Below, one piece after another: positions 32,763-41,682 of a stretch of 64,000 nucleotides of DNA. This stretch comes from Salinisphaera hydrothermalis C41B8 (GTDB lineage Bacteria > Pseudomonadota > Gammaproteobacteria > Nevskiales > Salinisphaeraceae): NCBI RefSeq assembly GCF_000732535.1, contig NZ_APNK01000009.1, forward strand, positions 62,001-126,000, written 5' to 3'. Under the pieces are notes generated by a model. The model was not told where the DNA came from, made no database searches, and saw only the letters and a list, made by a program, of their open reading frames with translations. Every line of letters begins with the position of its first letter. The first letter of the stretch is position 1. The position numbers and the translations under genes are program-made.

Positions 32763-33746
32763 TCAGCTCGACGCCGCGTCGGAGTGCGACGTGGTGTTCG
32801 GATTGTGCTTGCGTGGATCGGTGCCGATCGCCTCGGGGATGCCACGGCCCTGTTGTACGACCTTCTCGGCCGTCTCCCAATCGACCGGCGCCTTGGGCTC
32901 GTCCTTGGTCGCCGCAATCAGCGCTTGTACCCACGGCGTGTAGGACTGCACGGGCTTACTGTCGCCTTCGGGATGGGGCGGATGCACCTCCATCATCAGC
33001 GTATTGCCTTGCCAGCCGACTTTGTAGGGTTCGCTCACGATGTTCACGGGCGTGCCCTTGGGCACGAGTGCGAACAGCGTGGAAATATCCTCCGGGAACA
33101 GGCGAATACAGCCGTGGGAGACATGCATGCCGATGCCCGCCGGCTTGTTGGTGCCGTGAATTAGGTATGACGGCAGGCCCAGGCGCAGGGCGTACTGCCC
33201 GAGCGGGTTGTTCGGGCCGGCGGGGACCACGTCGGGCAGCGGATCGCCTTTCTTGGCATGCTCGGCCTTGATCGAGGCCGGGGGCGTCCAGGTCGGGTTC
33301 GGAATCTTCTGTGCCACGTGGGTGTGCGTCACCGGCGTGGCCCAGCCCTGGCGGCCGATGCCTACGGGAAAGGTGAAAACCTTGCCGGCGTATTTGCTTC
33401 CCTTGGGCGGGAAATAATAGATCCGCATCTCGGGCAGATTGATTACGATGCCCTTGCGCGGCACGTTGGGCAGGACGTATTCGGTCGGGATCACCAGCGG
33501 CGTGCCGTCGCCGGGCAGCCACGGGTCGACGTTCGGGTTGGCTTCGCGCAGGTCGCGATAGCCCACATCGTATTTACGGGCCAGGGCGACGAACGTATCC
33601 GATTTCTTGGTCTTGATGTGTTGCAGCTTGCCGACGACGTCCGAACCGGGGGGCGGCATGTCGTACACGGCGGCCAGCGCCGGCGTGGTAATGGCAACAA
33701 CAAGACACAGGCAGGCCAGCCGGGCAACCAAACGCAACAGACTCAT
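32763..33746 (-). CDS. L,D-transpeptidase (ErfK/YbiS/YnhG family) with LysM domain
   Basis: A 327-residue secreted enzyme: signal peptide to about TTPALA (residue 25), a LysM peptidoglycan-binding segment at roughly 42-88 (HIKTKKSDTFVALARKYDVGYRDL...NP), then the YkuD catalytic domain with His197 (LIHGTN) and the motif SHGCIR (His211, Cys213 nucleophile). The C-terminal about 80 residues are charged. Homologues attach Lpp to meso-diaminopimelate or make 3-3 crosslinks. Its convergent neighbour is an Lpp-like lipoprotein ending in Lys, making Lpp anchoring the likely job. Confidence 0.92.
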   Translation of the reverse strand: MSLLRLVARLACLCLVVAITTPALAAVYDMPPPGSDVVGKLQHIKTKKSDTFVALARKYDVGYRDLREANPNVDPWLPGDGTPLVIPTEYVLPNVPRKGIVINLPEMRIYYFPPKGSKYAGKVFTFPVGIGRQGWATPVTHTHVAQKIPNPTWTPPASIKAEHAKKGDPLPDVVPAGPNNPLGQYALRLGLPSYLIHGTNKPAGIGMHVSHGCIRLFPEDISTLFALVPKGTPVNIVSEPYKVGWQGNTLMMEVHPPHPEGDSKPVQSYTPWVQALIAATKDEPKAPVDWETAEKVVQQGRGIPEAIGTDPRKHNPNTTSHSDAASS

Positions 33747-33812
33747 TTCATCTCCAAACGACAGCGGTGGGCCGGTACGGCCACGCCGAAAGGCGCATCG
33801 GGTAGCGGGCGA

Positions 33813-34457
33813 TCAGGGCGACAGGCGCTCGATGCGCCAACCTGTTGATTCGTCCCGGACATAGCGTAGCCGATCGTGCAGTCGGCTGCGTCGCGCCTGC
33901 CAGAACTCGATGCGCTCCGGCGCGACGAGATAGCCGCCCCAGTGATCCGGGCGCGGCACTTCACGATCGGCGAAACGCGCCTCGACGTCGGCCAGCCGCT
34001 GGTCCAGTTCGGCTCGATCGGCCAGCCGCTGGCTCTGCAGCGACGCATGGGCGCCGAGCCGGCTGCCGCGGGAGCGACGCTGGAAATAGGCATCCGAGGT
34101 GGCTGCATCCAGTTTGCTCACCGCGCCGGTCACGCGGACCTGACGCTCGATCGGTTCCCACCAGAACACCAATGCGGCCCGCGGGTTCGCGGCCAGCGCT
34201 GTGCCCTTGTCGCTCTGGTAGTTGGTATAGAAGCGGAACCCGGCGTCGTCGAAGCCCTTCAGCAGCACGATGCGGGCCGAAGGGCTACCGTCGGGGTCGA
34301 CCGTGGCCAGCGTCATGGCCGTCGGTTCGCGCAGCCCGCAGTCGGCGGCGCTGGCGTACCAGTCTGCAAACAGGGCGAGCGGATCGGCCGGGACGTTGGC
34401 TTCGATCAGGTCGGCCCGGTCCAGGTCGCCCTGCCAGGCGCTGGGTTGGTCGCTCAT
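33813..34457 (-). CDS. pdxH: Pyridoxamine 5'-phosphate oxidase
   Basis: A 214-residue FMN enzyme that makes pyridoxal 5'-phosphate. Conserved PdxH segments are AMTLATVDPDGSPSARIVLLKGFDDAGFRFYTNYQSDKG, ALVFWWEPIERQVRVTG, and the ending RLRYVRDESTGWRIERLSP. It lies 6 bases downstream of the dodecin gene on the same strand. Vitamin B6 supply would serve the PLP transaminase elsewhere in the window as well as general metabolism. Confidence 0.95.
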   Translation of the reverse strand: MSDQPSAWQGDLDRADLIEANVPADPLALFADWYASAADCGLREPTAMTLATVDPDGSPSARIVLLKGFDDAGFRFYTNYQSDKGTALAANPRAALVFWWEPIERQVRVTGAVSKLDAATSDAYFQRRSRGSRLGAHASLQSQRLADRAELDQRLADVEARFADREVPRPDHWGGYLVAPERIEFWQARRSRLHDRLRYVRDESTGWRIERLSP

Positions 34458-34463
34458 CTTCGG

Positions 34464-34673
34464 TCAGCTGGCGAGGGTGAAGCCGATCTTGACCGTCACC
34501 TGCCAGTGCGCGATCTCGTCATCCTCGATGTGGCCCCGGGTGTCGACCACCTGGAACCAGCGCATGTTCTTGATGCTCTTCGAGGCTTCGGCAACGGCCT
34601 TGCGCACGGCATCTTCCTGGCTGGTTTCGGAGGAACCGGTCAGTTCGATGGACTTATAGACGTTGTCACTCAT
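34464..34673 (-). CDS. Dodecin, flavin-binding storage protein
   Basis: A 69-residue protein with the dodecin pattern: [27 protein letters not shown], then [30 protein letters not shown]. Trp residue in RWFQV is the flavin-stacking tryptophan. Dodecins assemble as hollow dodecamers that bind FMN or riboflavin pairs. Co-directional and 6 bases upstream of pdxH, whose product needs FMN. Confidence 0.93.
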   Translation of the reverse strand: MSDNVYKSIELTGSSETSQEDAVRKAVAEASKSIKNMRWFQVVDTRGHIEDDEIAHWQVTVKIGFTLAS

Positions 34674-34795
34674 CGCGGATCAGCGGTGGTTGGATGATGC
34701 GGCAAGCCTACGCCGAGCCCGATTCGCGCTCAAGCTTGTTCGTTCGGCATGCTGTGTTAAAAAAGCGGTGTTTTCACTTAACCACGGAGCGCGCC

Positions 34796-35782
34796 GTGAG
34801 AGCACTGCGGATCATCGACACCGAGGACGGCCCGCGCGGCCGGATCACGGAGATGGAACAGGCCGATCTGACCGCCGGCGAGGTGGTGATCGAGTCGCGT
34901 TATTCCAGTCTCAACTACAAGGACGCCCTGGCGATCACCGGGGCCGGCAAGATCGCGCGCAAGCGGCCGCTCAATGCCGGCATCGACGTGGCCGGCGTGG
35001 TGCAGGCCAGCGATGACACGCGGTTCGCGCCCGGCGACGAGGTGCTGGTGACCGGCTGGCAACTGTCGGAAACTCGCGACGGCGGCCTGGCCGACTACGT
35101 GCGCGTGCCCGCACATTGCGTGACCGCACTGCCGGCCGGCCTTACGGCCTGGGAAGCCATGGCGCTGGGCACGGCCGGTTTCACCGCGGGCCTGGCGATC
35201 TCGCGGCTGCGCGACAACTTCCAGAGCCCTGAGGCCGGCCCGATCCTGGTCACCGGCGCGTCCGGCGGGGTCGGTATGTTCGCCATCCAGATGCTGGCCC
35301 AGGCCGGGTTTTCGCCGGTGGCGGTGACGCGTCGCGTCGAGGCCCAGGGCCCGGCGCTGCGCGAACTCGGGGCCACCGACGTCATCGCGCCGGATACGCT
35401 CGATCTCGGCGGCAAGCCGCTCGGCTCCGAGACCTACGGCGGCGCAATCGATGCGCTCGGTGGCCCGGTACTGGCCGATCTGCTCGGGCATATCGTGCAA
35501 TTCGGCAATGTCGCAGCCATTGGACTGGCCGCCGGGCCCAAGCTTGAGACCACCGTGCTCCCGTTCATCCTGCGGGGGGTGTCGTTGCTCGGCATCAATT
35601 CGGTGGAATGCCCGGCACCGCGCCGCGAGGCGGTCTGGGGCGATCTGGCCGGCGAGCTCAAGCCGGCAGGGCTGGATCGCATCGCCCATGAAACCATCGG
35701 TCTGAACGATGTTCAGGCGGTCTGCGAGGCGATCATGGCCGGCGAGCACAGCGGCCGCACGGTGGTCGACGTCACGCGCTGA
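34796..35782 (+). CDS. acuI: Acryloyl-CoA reductase / YhdH-YhfP quinone oxidoreductase family
   Basis: A 328-residue medium-chain reductase. The GTG at 34796 has GGAG 6 bases upstream and gives the family N-terminus MRALRIIDTEDG; an earlier ATG at 34694 would add unsupported residues. Landmarks are SSLNYKDALAITGAGKIARKRPLNAGIDVAG, the NADPH motif TGASGGVGMFAIQ and GINSVECPAPRREAVW. AcuI enzymes reduce toxic acryloyl-CoA to propionyl-CoA. The methylcitrate synthase gene that follows 45 bases downstream supports that assignment over a generic quinone reductase. Confidence 0.85.
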   Translation: MRALRIIDTEDGPRGRITEMEQADLTAGEVVIESRYSSLNYKDALAITGAGKIARKRPLNAGIDVAGVVQASDDTRFAPGDEVLVTGWQLSETRDGGLADYVRVPAHCVTALPAGLTAWEAMALGTAGFTAGLAISRLRDNFQSPEAGPILVTGASGGVGMFAIQMLAQAGFSPVAVTRRVEAQGPALRELGATDVIAPDTLDLGGKPLGSETYGGAIDALGGPVLADLLGHIVQFGNVAAIGLAAGPKLETTVLPFILRGVSLLGINSVECPAPRREAVWGDLAGELKPAGLDRIAHETIGLNDVQAVCEAIMAGEHSGRTVVDVTR

Positions 35783-35827
35783 GCGCGCCAAGCTGGAAGC
35801 AATAACAAACCACGAGGAGTTTCTGTC

Positions 35828-36958
35828 ATGGCACAGAGCCAGAATACCGCCGGCCTGGCGGGCGTGACCGCCGGCAAGACCGCCATCTGCACGGTCGGGA
35901 AGGAAGGCGTCGGACTGACCTATCGCGGCTATGCCATCGACGATCTGGCGCGCCGCGCCGAGTTCGAGGAAGTGGCTTATCTGTTGCTCTACGGCGAGCT
36001 GCCGACGCGCTCCCAGCTGGAGGACTACAAGCGGCGCCTGGCGGCGCGGCGCGGCCTGCCGCAAGGCGTGAAGACCGCGCTGGAAGTGCTGCCGGCCGAT
36101 ACGCATCCGATGGATGTGATGCGCACCGGTGCCTCGGTGCTGGGCACGATCGAGCAGGAAAACGATCCGGCCGCCCAGCAGCACGATGTGGCCGATCGGC
36201 TGCTGGCCGCATTTCCGTCGATGCTGTTGTACTGGTATCACTTCACCCATTCGGGCGACCGCATCGAGGTCGAGACCGACGACGACCGTATCGGCGCGCA
36301 TTTCCTGCATTTGCTGCACGGCGTGCGGCCGGACGAAGAATCGATCAAGGCGATGTCGACCTCGCTGATTCTCTATGCCGAGCATGAATTCAACGCCTCG
36401 ACCTTCACCGCGCGGGTGATCACGGCCACGCTGTCGGATTTCTACTCGGCCGTGGTCGGGGCGATCGGCGCGCTGCGCGGTCCGCTGCACGGCGGCGCCA
36501 ACGAAAAAGCCATGGCGCTGATCGAGTCGTTCTCCGATCCGGATGATGCCGAGGCCGGGCTGCGCCGGATGCTGGCGAACAAGGAAAAGATCATGGGCTT
36601 TGGGCACCGGGTCTATAAGACCGGCGACCCGCGCAATCCCATCATCAAGGCCTGGTCGGAACAGCTGGCCGGCGACGATCCCGAGCGGCGCAATCTGTAT
36701 GCGATCTCGGAGCGCCTCGAGCAGGTCATGCAGGATGAAAAAGGCATGTTCCCCAATGCCGATTTCTATCACGCCACGGCCTATAACTTTCTCGGCATTC
36801 CGACCGAACTGTTCACGCCGATCTTCGTGATCTCGCGACTGACCGGCTGGGGGGCACATATCTTCGAGCAGCGGGCCGACAATCGCCTGATTCGCCCGAG
36901 CGCCGATTATATCGGGCCTGACACGCGCGAATTCGTGCCCATCGACGCACGCGGCTGA
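35828..36958 (+). CDS. prpC: 2-methylcitrate synthase / citrate synthase family
   Basis: A 376-residue citrate-synthase-fold enzyme of the short type (CitY/PrpC). Catalytic residues are in GPLHGGANE (His), GFGHRVYK (His) and NADFYHATAYNFLGIP (Asp). N-terminal LAGVTAGKTAICTVGKEGVGLTYRGYAIDDLA is PrpC-like. It condenses propionyl-CoA and oxaloacetate; activity with acetyl-CoA is possible. Close to acuI and upstream of a PrpD-like gene. Confidence 0.88.
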   Translation: MAQSQNTAGLAGVTAGKTAICTVGKEGVGLTYRGYAIDDLARRAEFEEVAYLLLYGELPTRSQLEDYKRRLAARRGLPQGVKTALEVLPADTHPMDVMRTGASVLGTIEQENDPAAQQHDVADRLLAAFPSMLLYWYHFTHSGDRIEVETDDDRIGAHFLHLLHGVRPDEESIKAMSTSLILYAEHEFNASTFTARVITATLSDFYSAVVGAIGALRGPLHGGANEKAMALIESFSDPDDAEAGLRRMLANKEKIMGFGHRVYKTGDPRNPIIKAWSEQLAGDDPERRNLYAISERLEQVMQDEKGMFPNADFYHATAYNFLGIPTELFTPIFVISRLTGWGAHIFEQRADNRLIRPSADYIGPDTREFVPIDARG

Positions 36959-36995
36959 TCGTGTCGAGACCGTCAACCATAATAAGGAGAACCGT

Positions 36996-37388
36996 ATGAT
37001 TCTGGCTTACTGGTGCGTGCTGATCGCCGCCTTCATGCCGCTGGGCTTCATCGGCTACGCGAAATTCGCCGGCAAGAACAAGATGGGCCCGCGCGAAAAC
37101 CATACGCCGCGCGAATGGCTGGATCGCACCGAAGGCGCCCAGAAACGCGCCTACTGGGCGCAGCTCAACAGCTTCGAGGCGTTCCCGCCGTTCGCGGCCG
37201 GCGTGATCATCGCTGTGATCGCGGGCGGCGCGATCGGGGCCGTCAATACGCTGGCGGTGCTGTTCATCCTCCTGCGGCTGATCTACGGCTGGTGCTATAT
37301 CACCGACCGCGCCACGTTGCGCAGCCTGGTCTGGTTCGCCGCCACGGCCTGCACCGTGGCCCTGTTCATCACCGCCGCCGTCGGCTGA
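36996..37388 (+). CDS. MAPEG-family membrane protein
   Basis: A 130-residue four-helix membrane protein. The segment ENHTPREWLDRTEGAQKRAYWAQLNSFEAFPPFAAGV is characteristic of MAPEG proteins, a group of glutathione-dependent or eicosanoid-type enzymes; bacterial members are mostly uncharacterised. Preceded by AAGGAG. It lies in the acuI-prpC block, 37 bases after prpC. Confidence 0.82.
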   Translation: MILAYWCVLIAAFMPLGFIGYAKFAGKNKMGPRENHTPREWLDRTEGAQKRAYWAQLNSFEAFPPFAAGVIIAVIAGGAIGAVNTLAVLFILLRLIYGWCYITDRATLRSLVWFAATACTVALFITAAVG

Positions 37389-37525
37389 GATCGCGCGCGA
37401 TGACCGGCCTGCCGTGACATCGGCGAAAGAGCGGATATCGCGGGCCGGGCAACGGCGTATGCTCGAAACTGAGCGCCCGTTTCTATCATGGCGGGCCAGG
37501 ACAACAGCGGCGCGCGAGGTGCGCT

Positions 37526-39352
37526 ATGCAGACGAAACGACTCAATCTGGTGGATACCGCCTGGCTCAACGTGGAAACGCCCAACGCGCCGATGCAGGTC
37601 GGCGGGCTGCTGACATTCAAGATCCCCGACGATGCGCCGGCGGATTTCTGTGAGCGCCTGGTCGAGCACTGGCGACGTTACCCAACGGCCTTTCGCCCCT
37701 GGAATCAGCGTTTGCGCTCCGGCCGCCTGCGCAGCGTCGTGCCCGAATGGGAGCTGCTCGACGAAATCGATGTCGACTATCACTTCCGGCATTCGGCGCT
37801 GCCGTCGCCCGGCGGCGAACTTGAACTGGGTACGCTGACTTCGCGGCTGCACAGTCACCCGATCGACTTCGACTATCCGCCGTGGGAATGCCATCTGATC
37901 GAGGGCCTGGAGGACCGGCGCTTCGCGATCTACCTCAAGGTGCATCATTCGCTGATCGATGGTGTGGCCGGCATGCGGCTATTGGCGCGCGCGCTCGACG
38001 GCACGGCCGAAACCCGCGGTCGACCGCCGTTCTGGGCGATCGAGCCGAAGAAGCGACCGCGTAAGCCGCCCGAGGAAGTCCGCCCCGGCCTGTATCGCGC
38101 GGTCGCCCAGATGATCGGCGGCACCCGGGAACAGGTGACGTCGCTTTCCGGATTCGCGGGCGTGGTCCGCGATATGCTGCGGGCGGCTCGCTCCGGCAGC
38201 AATGCGATGGGGCTGCCGTTTGCCGCGCCGAGTTCGGTGCTCAACGGCCGGATCACCGCGCCCAGACGGTATGCGACCCAGCTGTATTCGCTGGCCGAGC
38301 TGCGTGGGCTAGCGCGCAACGCCGGCGGCACGGTCAACGATATCGTGCTCACGATCTGCGGCACGGCGCTGCGGCGCTATCTGCTCGAGATCAACGCGCT
38401 GCCGAAAAAGGCACTGACTGCGGGTATCCCGGTATCCGTACGCACGGCCGACAGCGACGACCAGGATGAGCACGGTAATGCCATTACGTTCATCATTTCG
38501 ACGCTGGCCACGGACGAGCCCGACATGCGCAAGCGCTTCGAGACGATCGCAGCGTCGACGCGGGCGGCCAAGGCAAGCCTGGAGAAGTTATCCGCTTCGG
38601 CGATCACCCAGTACACGATCGCGTTGATGTCGCCGTATATCCTGTCGCTGGTTTCCGGCATGGCCGGGCGGACGCGGCCGGTATTCAACGTGACCGTGTC
38701 CAACCTGCCGGGGCCGCGCAAGCCGCTGTATATCAATGGCGCCGAGATGGAGGTGTTCTACCCGACGTCGCTGGTCACCCACGGTCAGGCGCTGAACATC
38801 ACCGTGCACGGCTATGCCGATACGCTGGGCTTCGGCTTCATCGGTTGTCGCGACAGCCTGCCGTCGCTGCAGCATATCGCGGTCTATGCCGGCGAAGCGT
38901 TGGACGAGCTGCGCCAACTCTACGGTCAGCCGGCCAGCGCGCCGGCAGCAAGCGCCGCCGAACCGGCGGAGGCCACGCCCGCTCAACCGGCCCCGACCAA
39001 GGCCCGGAGTCAGGGCAAGACCCAAGCCAAGACCCAAGCCAAGACCCAAGCCAAGACCCAAGCCAAGACCCAAGCCAAGACCCAAGCCAAGACCCAAGCC
39101 AAGACCCAAGCCAAGACTGAGGCTCGCAAACGATCGACTGGCACGTCCGCGCGTAGCCGGGCCAAACCCCGCCAGGCCAAAACCAGCCAGTCCAGCGGGG
39201 ATGGCAAGGCCGCCGGCAGCGGTCGCAGCGCCACCCGGCAGAGCAAGAGCGGGGCGAAAAACGCGTCCAATAAAACGCGCAGCCCACGCCAGGCCGCCAA
39301 GACGACCCAGGACAAGAAAACGACCGGCCCGTCGAGCGATTCGAATGACTGA
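37526..39352 (+). CDS. Wax ester synthase/diacylglycerol acyltransferase with long basic C-terminal tail
   Basis: A 608-residue protein. Residues 1 to about 465 are a complete WS/DGAT with catalytic HHSLIDG at 140-146, [11 protein letters not shown] before it, and [18 protein letters not shown]. It joins fatty alcohols or diacylglycerol with acyl-CoA to make storage lipid at the inner membrane and lipid droplets. The extra about 140 residues are rich in Lys, Ala, Thr, Gln, Ser and Arg, and include eight perfect KTQA repeats (498-529), resembling the histone H1-like tails of PhaF/AlgP. Most WS/DGATs end near residue 460. The tail is in frame and has normal GC-rich codons. Confidence 0.9.
   Translation: MQTKRLNLVDTAWLNVETPNAPMQVGGLLTFKIPDDAPADFCERLVEHWRRYPTAFRPWNQRLRSGRLRSVVPEWELLDEIDVDYHFRHSALPSPGGELELGTLTSRLHSHPIDFDYPPWECHLIEGLEDRRFAIYLKVHHSLIDGVAGMRLLARALDGTAETRGRPPFWAIEPKKRPRKPPEEVRPGLYRAVAQMIGGTREQVTSLSGFAGVVRDMLRAARSGSNAMGLPFAAPSSVLNGRITAPRRYATQLYSLAELRGLARNAGGTVNDIVLTICGTALRRYLLEINALPKKALTAGIPVSVRTADSDDQDEHGNAITFIISTLATDEPDMRKRFETIAASTRAAKASLEKLSASAITQYTIALMSPYILSLVSGMAGRTRPVFNVTVSNLPGPRKPLYINGAEMEVFYPTSLVTHGQALNITVHGYADTLGFGFIGCRDSLPSLQHIAVYAGEALDELRQLYGQPASAPAASAAEPAEATPAQPAPTKARSQGKTQAKTQAKTQAKTQAKTQAKTQAKTQAKTQAKTEARKRSTGTSARSRAKPRQAKTSQSSGDGKAAGSGRSATRQSKSGAKNASNKTRSPRQAAKTTQDKKTTGPSSDSND
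39017..39112 (+). repeat. Eight perfect 12-bp tandem repeats in the WS/DGAT tail
   Basis: Unit AAGACCCAAGCC, eight uninterrupted identical copies, encoding Lys-Thr-Gln-Ala each time; a ninth degenerate unit (KTEA) follows. Unit length of 12 keeps the frame under slippage, so copy number can vary between strains without breaking the enzyme. Confidence 0.97.
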
Positions 39353-39390
39353 CGAGCCGTCGCATCCGATTTCAACCAACTGCAGGTGTT

Positions 39391-40836
39391 ATGAGCCACG
39401 ATAACCGTTCCGCCTCGCGCGTCCCCTTCGATACCGTCATCACCCGCATCGCCGATTATGTCTGCGACGCCGAGATTGACAGCGCCGAAGCCCTGGAAAC
39501 CGCCCGCTACTGCCTGATCGACACTCTGGGCTGCGGCCTGCAGGCGTTGTCTTACCCGGCCTGCACCAAGCTCATGGGGCCGGTGGTCGAAGGCGCCACA
39601 CTCGACAACGGCGCGCGCGTACCGGGCACGTCCTATGCCCTGGACCCGGTGACGGCTGCCTTCAACATCGGCTGCATGATCCGCTGGCTGGACTTCAACG
39701 ACACCTGGCTGGCTGCGGAATGGGGTCATCCGTCGGACAACCTCGGCGGCATCCTCGCCGTGGCCGACTATGTCTCCCGGCGCAACATTGCCCGGGGCGA
39801 GGCCCCGCTGACCCTGCGTGATGTGCTGGTGGCCATGGTCAAGGCGCATGAAATCCAGGGCGTGCTGGCCCTCGAAAACAGCTTCAACCGGGTCGGTCTG
39901 GATCACGTCCTGCTGGTGCGCATCGCCACCTGTGCCGTGGTCACGCAGATGCTCGGCGGGACCAGGGACGAGGTGACCAACGCGGTGAGCCACGCGTTTA
40001 TCGATGGCGGCGCGCTGCGCACCTATCGCCATGCGCCCAATACCGGCCCGCGCAAGTCCTGGGCGGCCGGCGACGCGACCTCGCGCGGCGTGCTGCTGGC
40101 GTTGCGTGTGCTGCGCGGCGAAATCGGCTATCCGTCGGCGCTGACCGCGCCGACCTGGGGTTTTCAGGATGCGCTGTTCCGTGGTGAAGAAATCACGCTC
40201 GGCCAGGACTTCGGCAGCTATGTCATGGAGCAGATCCTGTTCAAGATCAGCTTCCCGGCCGAATTCCATGCCCAGACTGCGGTAGAGGCCGCACTGACGT
40301 TGCACCCGGAAGTGGTCGACCGGCTCGACGATATCGACCGTATCCGGATCGAGACCCAGGAATCCGGCGTGCGCATCATCGACAAGACCGGCCCGCTGGA
40401 TAACCCGGCCGATCGCGACCACTGCATTCAGTACATGGTGGCGGTTCCGCTCATCTTCGGTCGCCTGACCGCAGCTGACTACGAAGACAATGTCGCCGCC
40501 GATCCGAGGATCGATGCGCTGCGCGCCAAGATGGAAGTAGTCGAGAACGAGCGCTTTACGCGCGAGTATCTGGAAGCCGACAAGCGCGCCATCGGCAATG
40601 CCGTGCAGGTGTTCTTCAACGACGGATCGGCGACCGAGAACGTCTCCGTCGACTATCCGATCGGGCATCGCCGGCGTCGCGACGAGGGGATTCCCGAGCT
40701 CAAGAAAAAGTTCGCGGCCAATTTGGCGCTCAAGATCGCGCCGAAGAACGCAGGCCGGATTCACGAGATCGTCGCCGATCAGGCCCGGACCGAAGCCACG
40801 GCCGTACCGGATTTCACCGATCTATTCGTTGTCTGA
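39391..40836 (+). CDS. prpD: 2-methylcitrate dehydratase (MmgE/PrpD family)
   Basis: A 481-residue MmgE/PrpD protein, the usual length. Characteristic parts are [100 protein letters not shown] and [20 protein letters not shown]. It dehydrates 2-methylcitrate in propionyl-CoA breakdown. It is separated from prpC by MAPEG and WS/DGAT genes; prpB and prpF/acnD are not in the window. Confidence 0.92.
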   Translation: MSHDNRSASRVPFDTVITRIADYVCDAEIDSAEALETARYCLIDTLGCGLQALSYPACTKLMGPVVEGATLDNGARVPGTSYALDPVTAAFNIGCMIRWLDFNDTWLAAEWGHPSDNLGGILAVADYVSRRNIARGEAPLTLRDVLVAMVKAHEIQGVLALENSFNRVGLDHVLLVRIATCAVVTQMLGGTRDEVTNAVSHAFIDGGALRTYRHAPNTGPRKSWAAGDATSRGVLLALRVLRGEIGYPSALTAPTWGFQDALFRGEEITLGQDFGSYVMEQILFKISFPAEFHAQTAVEAALTLHPEVVDRLDDIDRIRIETQESGVRIIDKTGPLDNPADRDHCIQYMVAVPLIFGRLTAADYEDNVAADPRIDALRAKMEVVENERFTREYLEADKRAIGNAVQVFFNDGSATENVSVDYPIGHRRRRDEGIPELKKKFAANLALKIAPKNAGRIHEIVADQARTEATAVPDFTDLFVV

Positions 40837-40868
40837 ACGACCAGGCGGGGCTGACACAGGAGGAGACC

Positions 40869-41222
40869 ATGGCTGAACCCGTTATCGGATGCCCGATTTC
40901 CGGCGAGCTGGCCGATCGTGCTCGGCAGACCATCAAGGATCTGCGGCATGCGCCCGAGCAGGTGCATCGCGACCATGTCGTCGAACTCATCCTCGAATTG
41001 ACCGAGACGTCCTTCGACTATCATTTTCAGCGACCGCTACGATCGCTGGGCGTGGGGTTCGCAACGCGCAAGAGCATCGACTACGGGCTGAAGGGCGCGA
41101 TGCGGGTGATTCGATCGAGCATGCAGCGCGTGATTCGCGGGTTGGAACACGATCACTACGCGAAAGTGGCCGATTTTCTGGAGGACGCCTACTTTCCGGA
41201 AGCGGCCGGCGATCGATCCTGA
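40869..41222 (+). CDS. Helical protein of unknown function downstream of prpD
   Basis: A 117-residue soluble protein, start preceded by AGGAGG (40858-40863). It is mainly helical with a single cysteine near the start (VIGCPISG) and a middle segment ETSFDYHFQRPLRSLGVGF followed by SIDYGLKGAMRVIRSSMQRVIRGL. No family was recognised. 32 bases separate it from prpD, so it is probably in the same transcript. Its stop lies within a terminator-like hairpin. Confidence 0.7.
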   Translation: MAEPVIGCPISGELADRARQTIKDLRHAPEQVHRDHVVELILELTETSFDYHFQRPLRSLGVGFATRKSIDYGLKGAMRVIRSSMQRVIRGLEHDHYAKVADFLEDAYFPEAAGDRS

Positions 41223-41240
41223 GACGTCAGGATCGTCGCC
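41208..41240. terminator. Convergent hairpin after the prpD-linked gene
   Basis: GGCGATCGATCCTGA and TCAGGATCGTCGCC pair over 14 bp with a one-base bulge and a loop GACG. The left arm covers the stop codon of the plus-strand gene; the right arm is 15 bases from the stop of the minus-strand His-rich gene. No T tract. Confidence 0.5.
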
Positions 41241-41255
41241 GACCGTAGCCGCTGA

Positions 41256-41624
41256 CTACCAGCGGCCAAACACGCCGCGGTCATCGTCGTCGTGGTGCCA
41301 GCCGTCGCGGGCGTAGCGATGGTCATAGCGATGATCGTCGCCATAACGGCGATGATCATAGTGATCGCGATGCTCGCCGCGCCAGCCGTAGCGATGGTCC
41401 CGGTCGTAGCGATAGTGGCGATAGTCGCGCCGGTCGTGATCCCGGTAATGGTCGTGATCGCGATGAAACGTGCGATGCATGTCGTCACGATCGTGGTGTC
41501 GATAGTGATCGAAGTCGTGGGCCTGGGCGGCACCGATGCCGGTGGCGAGCAGCGCCAGGACGGCCAGCGGCGCGCTGAACCGCGTGAGCCAGCGCGAGCG
41601 AGACTGGGTATTCGTCTTGTTCAT
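41256..41624 (-). CDS. Secreted His/Asp/Arg/Tyr-rich protein, unknown function
   Basis: A 122-residue protein. Start at 41624 is preferred as GGAG lies upstream and a signal peptide follows (SAPLAVLALLATGIGAAQAH). The mature part of about 80 residues is almost wholly His, Asp, Arg and Tyr in short repeats such as HYRDHD, DRDHRY and DDHRYDHRY, with no hydrophobic core. It may bind metal ions in the periplasm or be intrinsically disordered. A comparable composition occurs in RcnB-like proteins, but the RcnB domain itself is absent. Confidence 0.65.
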   Translation of the reverse strand: MNKTNTQSRSRWLTRFSAPLAVLALLATGIGAAQAHDFDHYRHHDRDDMHRTFHRDHDHYRDHDRRDYRHYRYDRDHRYGWRGEHRDHYDHRRYGDDHRYDHRYARDGWHHDDDDRGVFGRW

Positions 41625-41682
41625 GAGGATCTCCGTGCCGAGCGCGATGCTCGTTTCGTGATACTGAAGCCAGTCTAGGCGC

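Noticed and set aside
39017-39112. Tandem 12-bp repeats as a CRISPR array
   Set aside because: Units are directly adjacent with no spacers and translate in frame as KTQA within a complete gene.
41292-41678. Plus-strand hydrophobic frame (Val/Ile/Met/Ala rich) opposite the His-rich gene
   Set aside because: It is the reverse reading of His/Asp/Arg codons (ATG, ATC, GTG runs) and has no own start signals; the minus-strand protein has a signal peptide and ribosome site.
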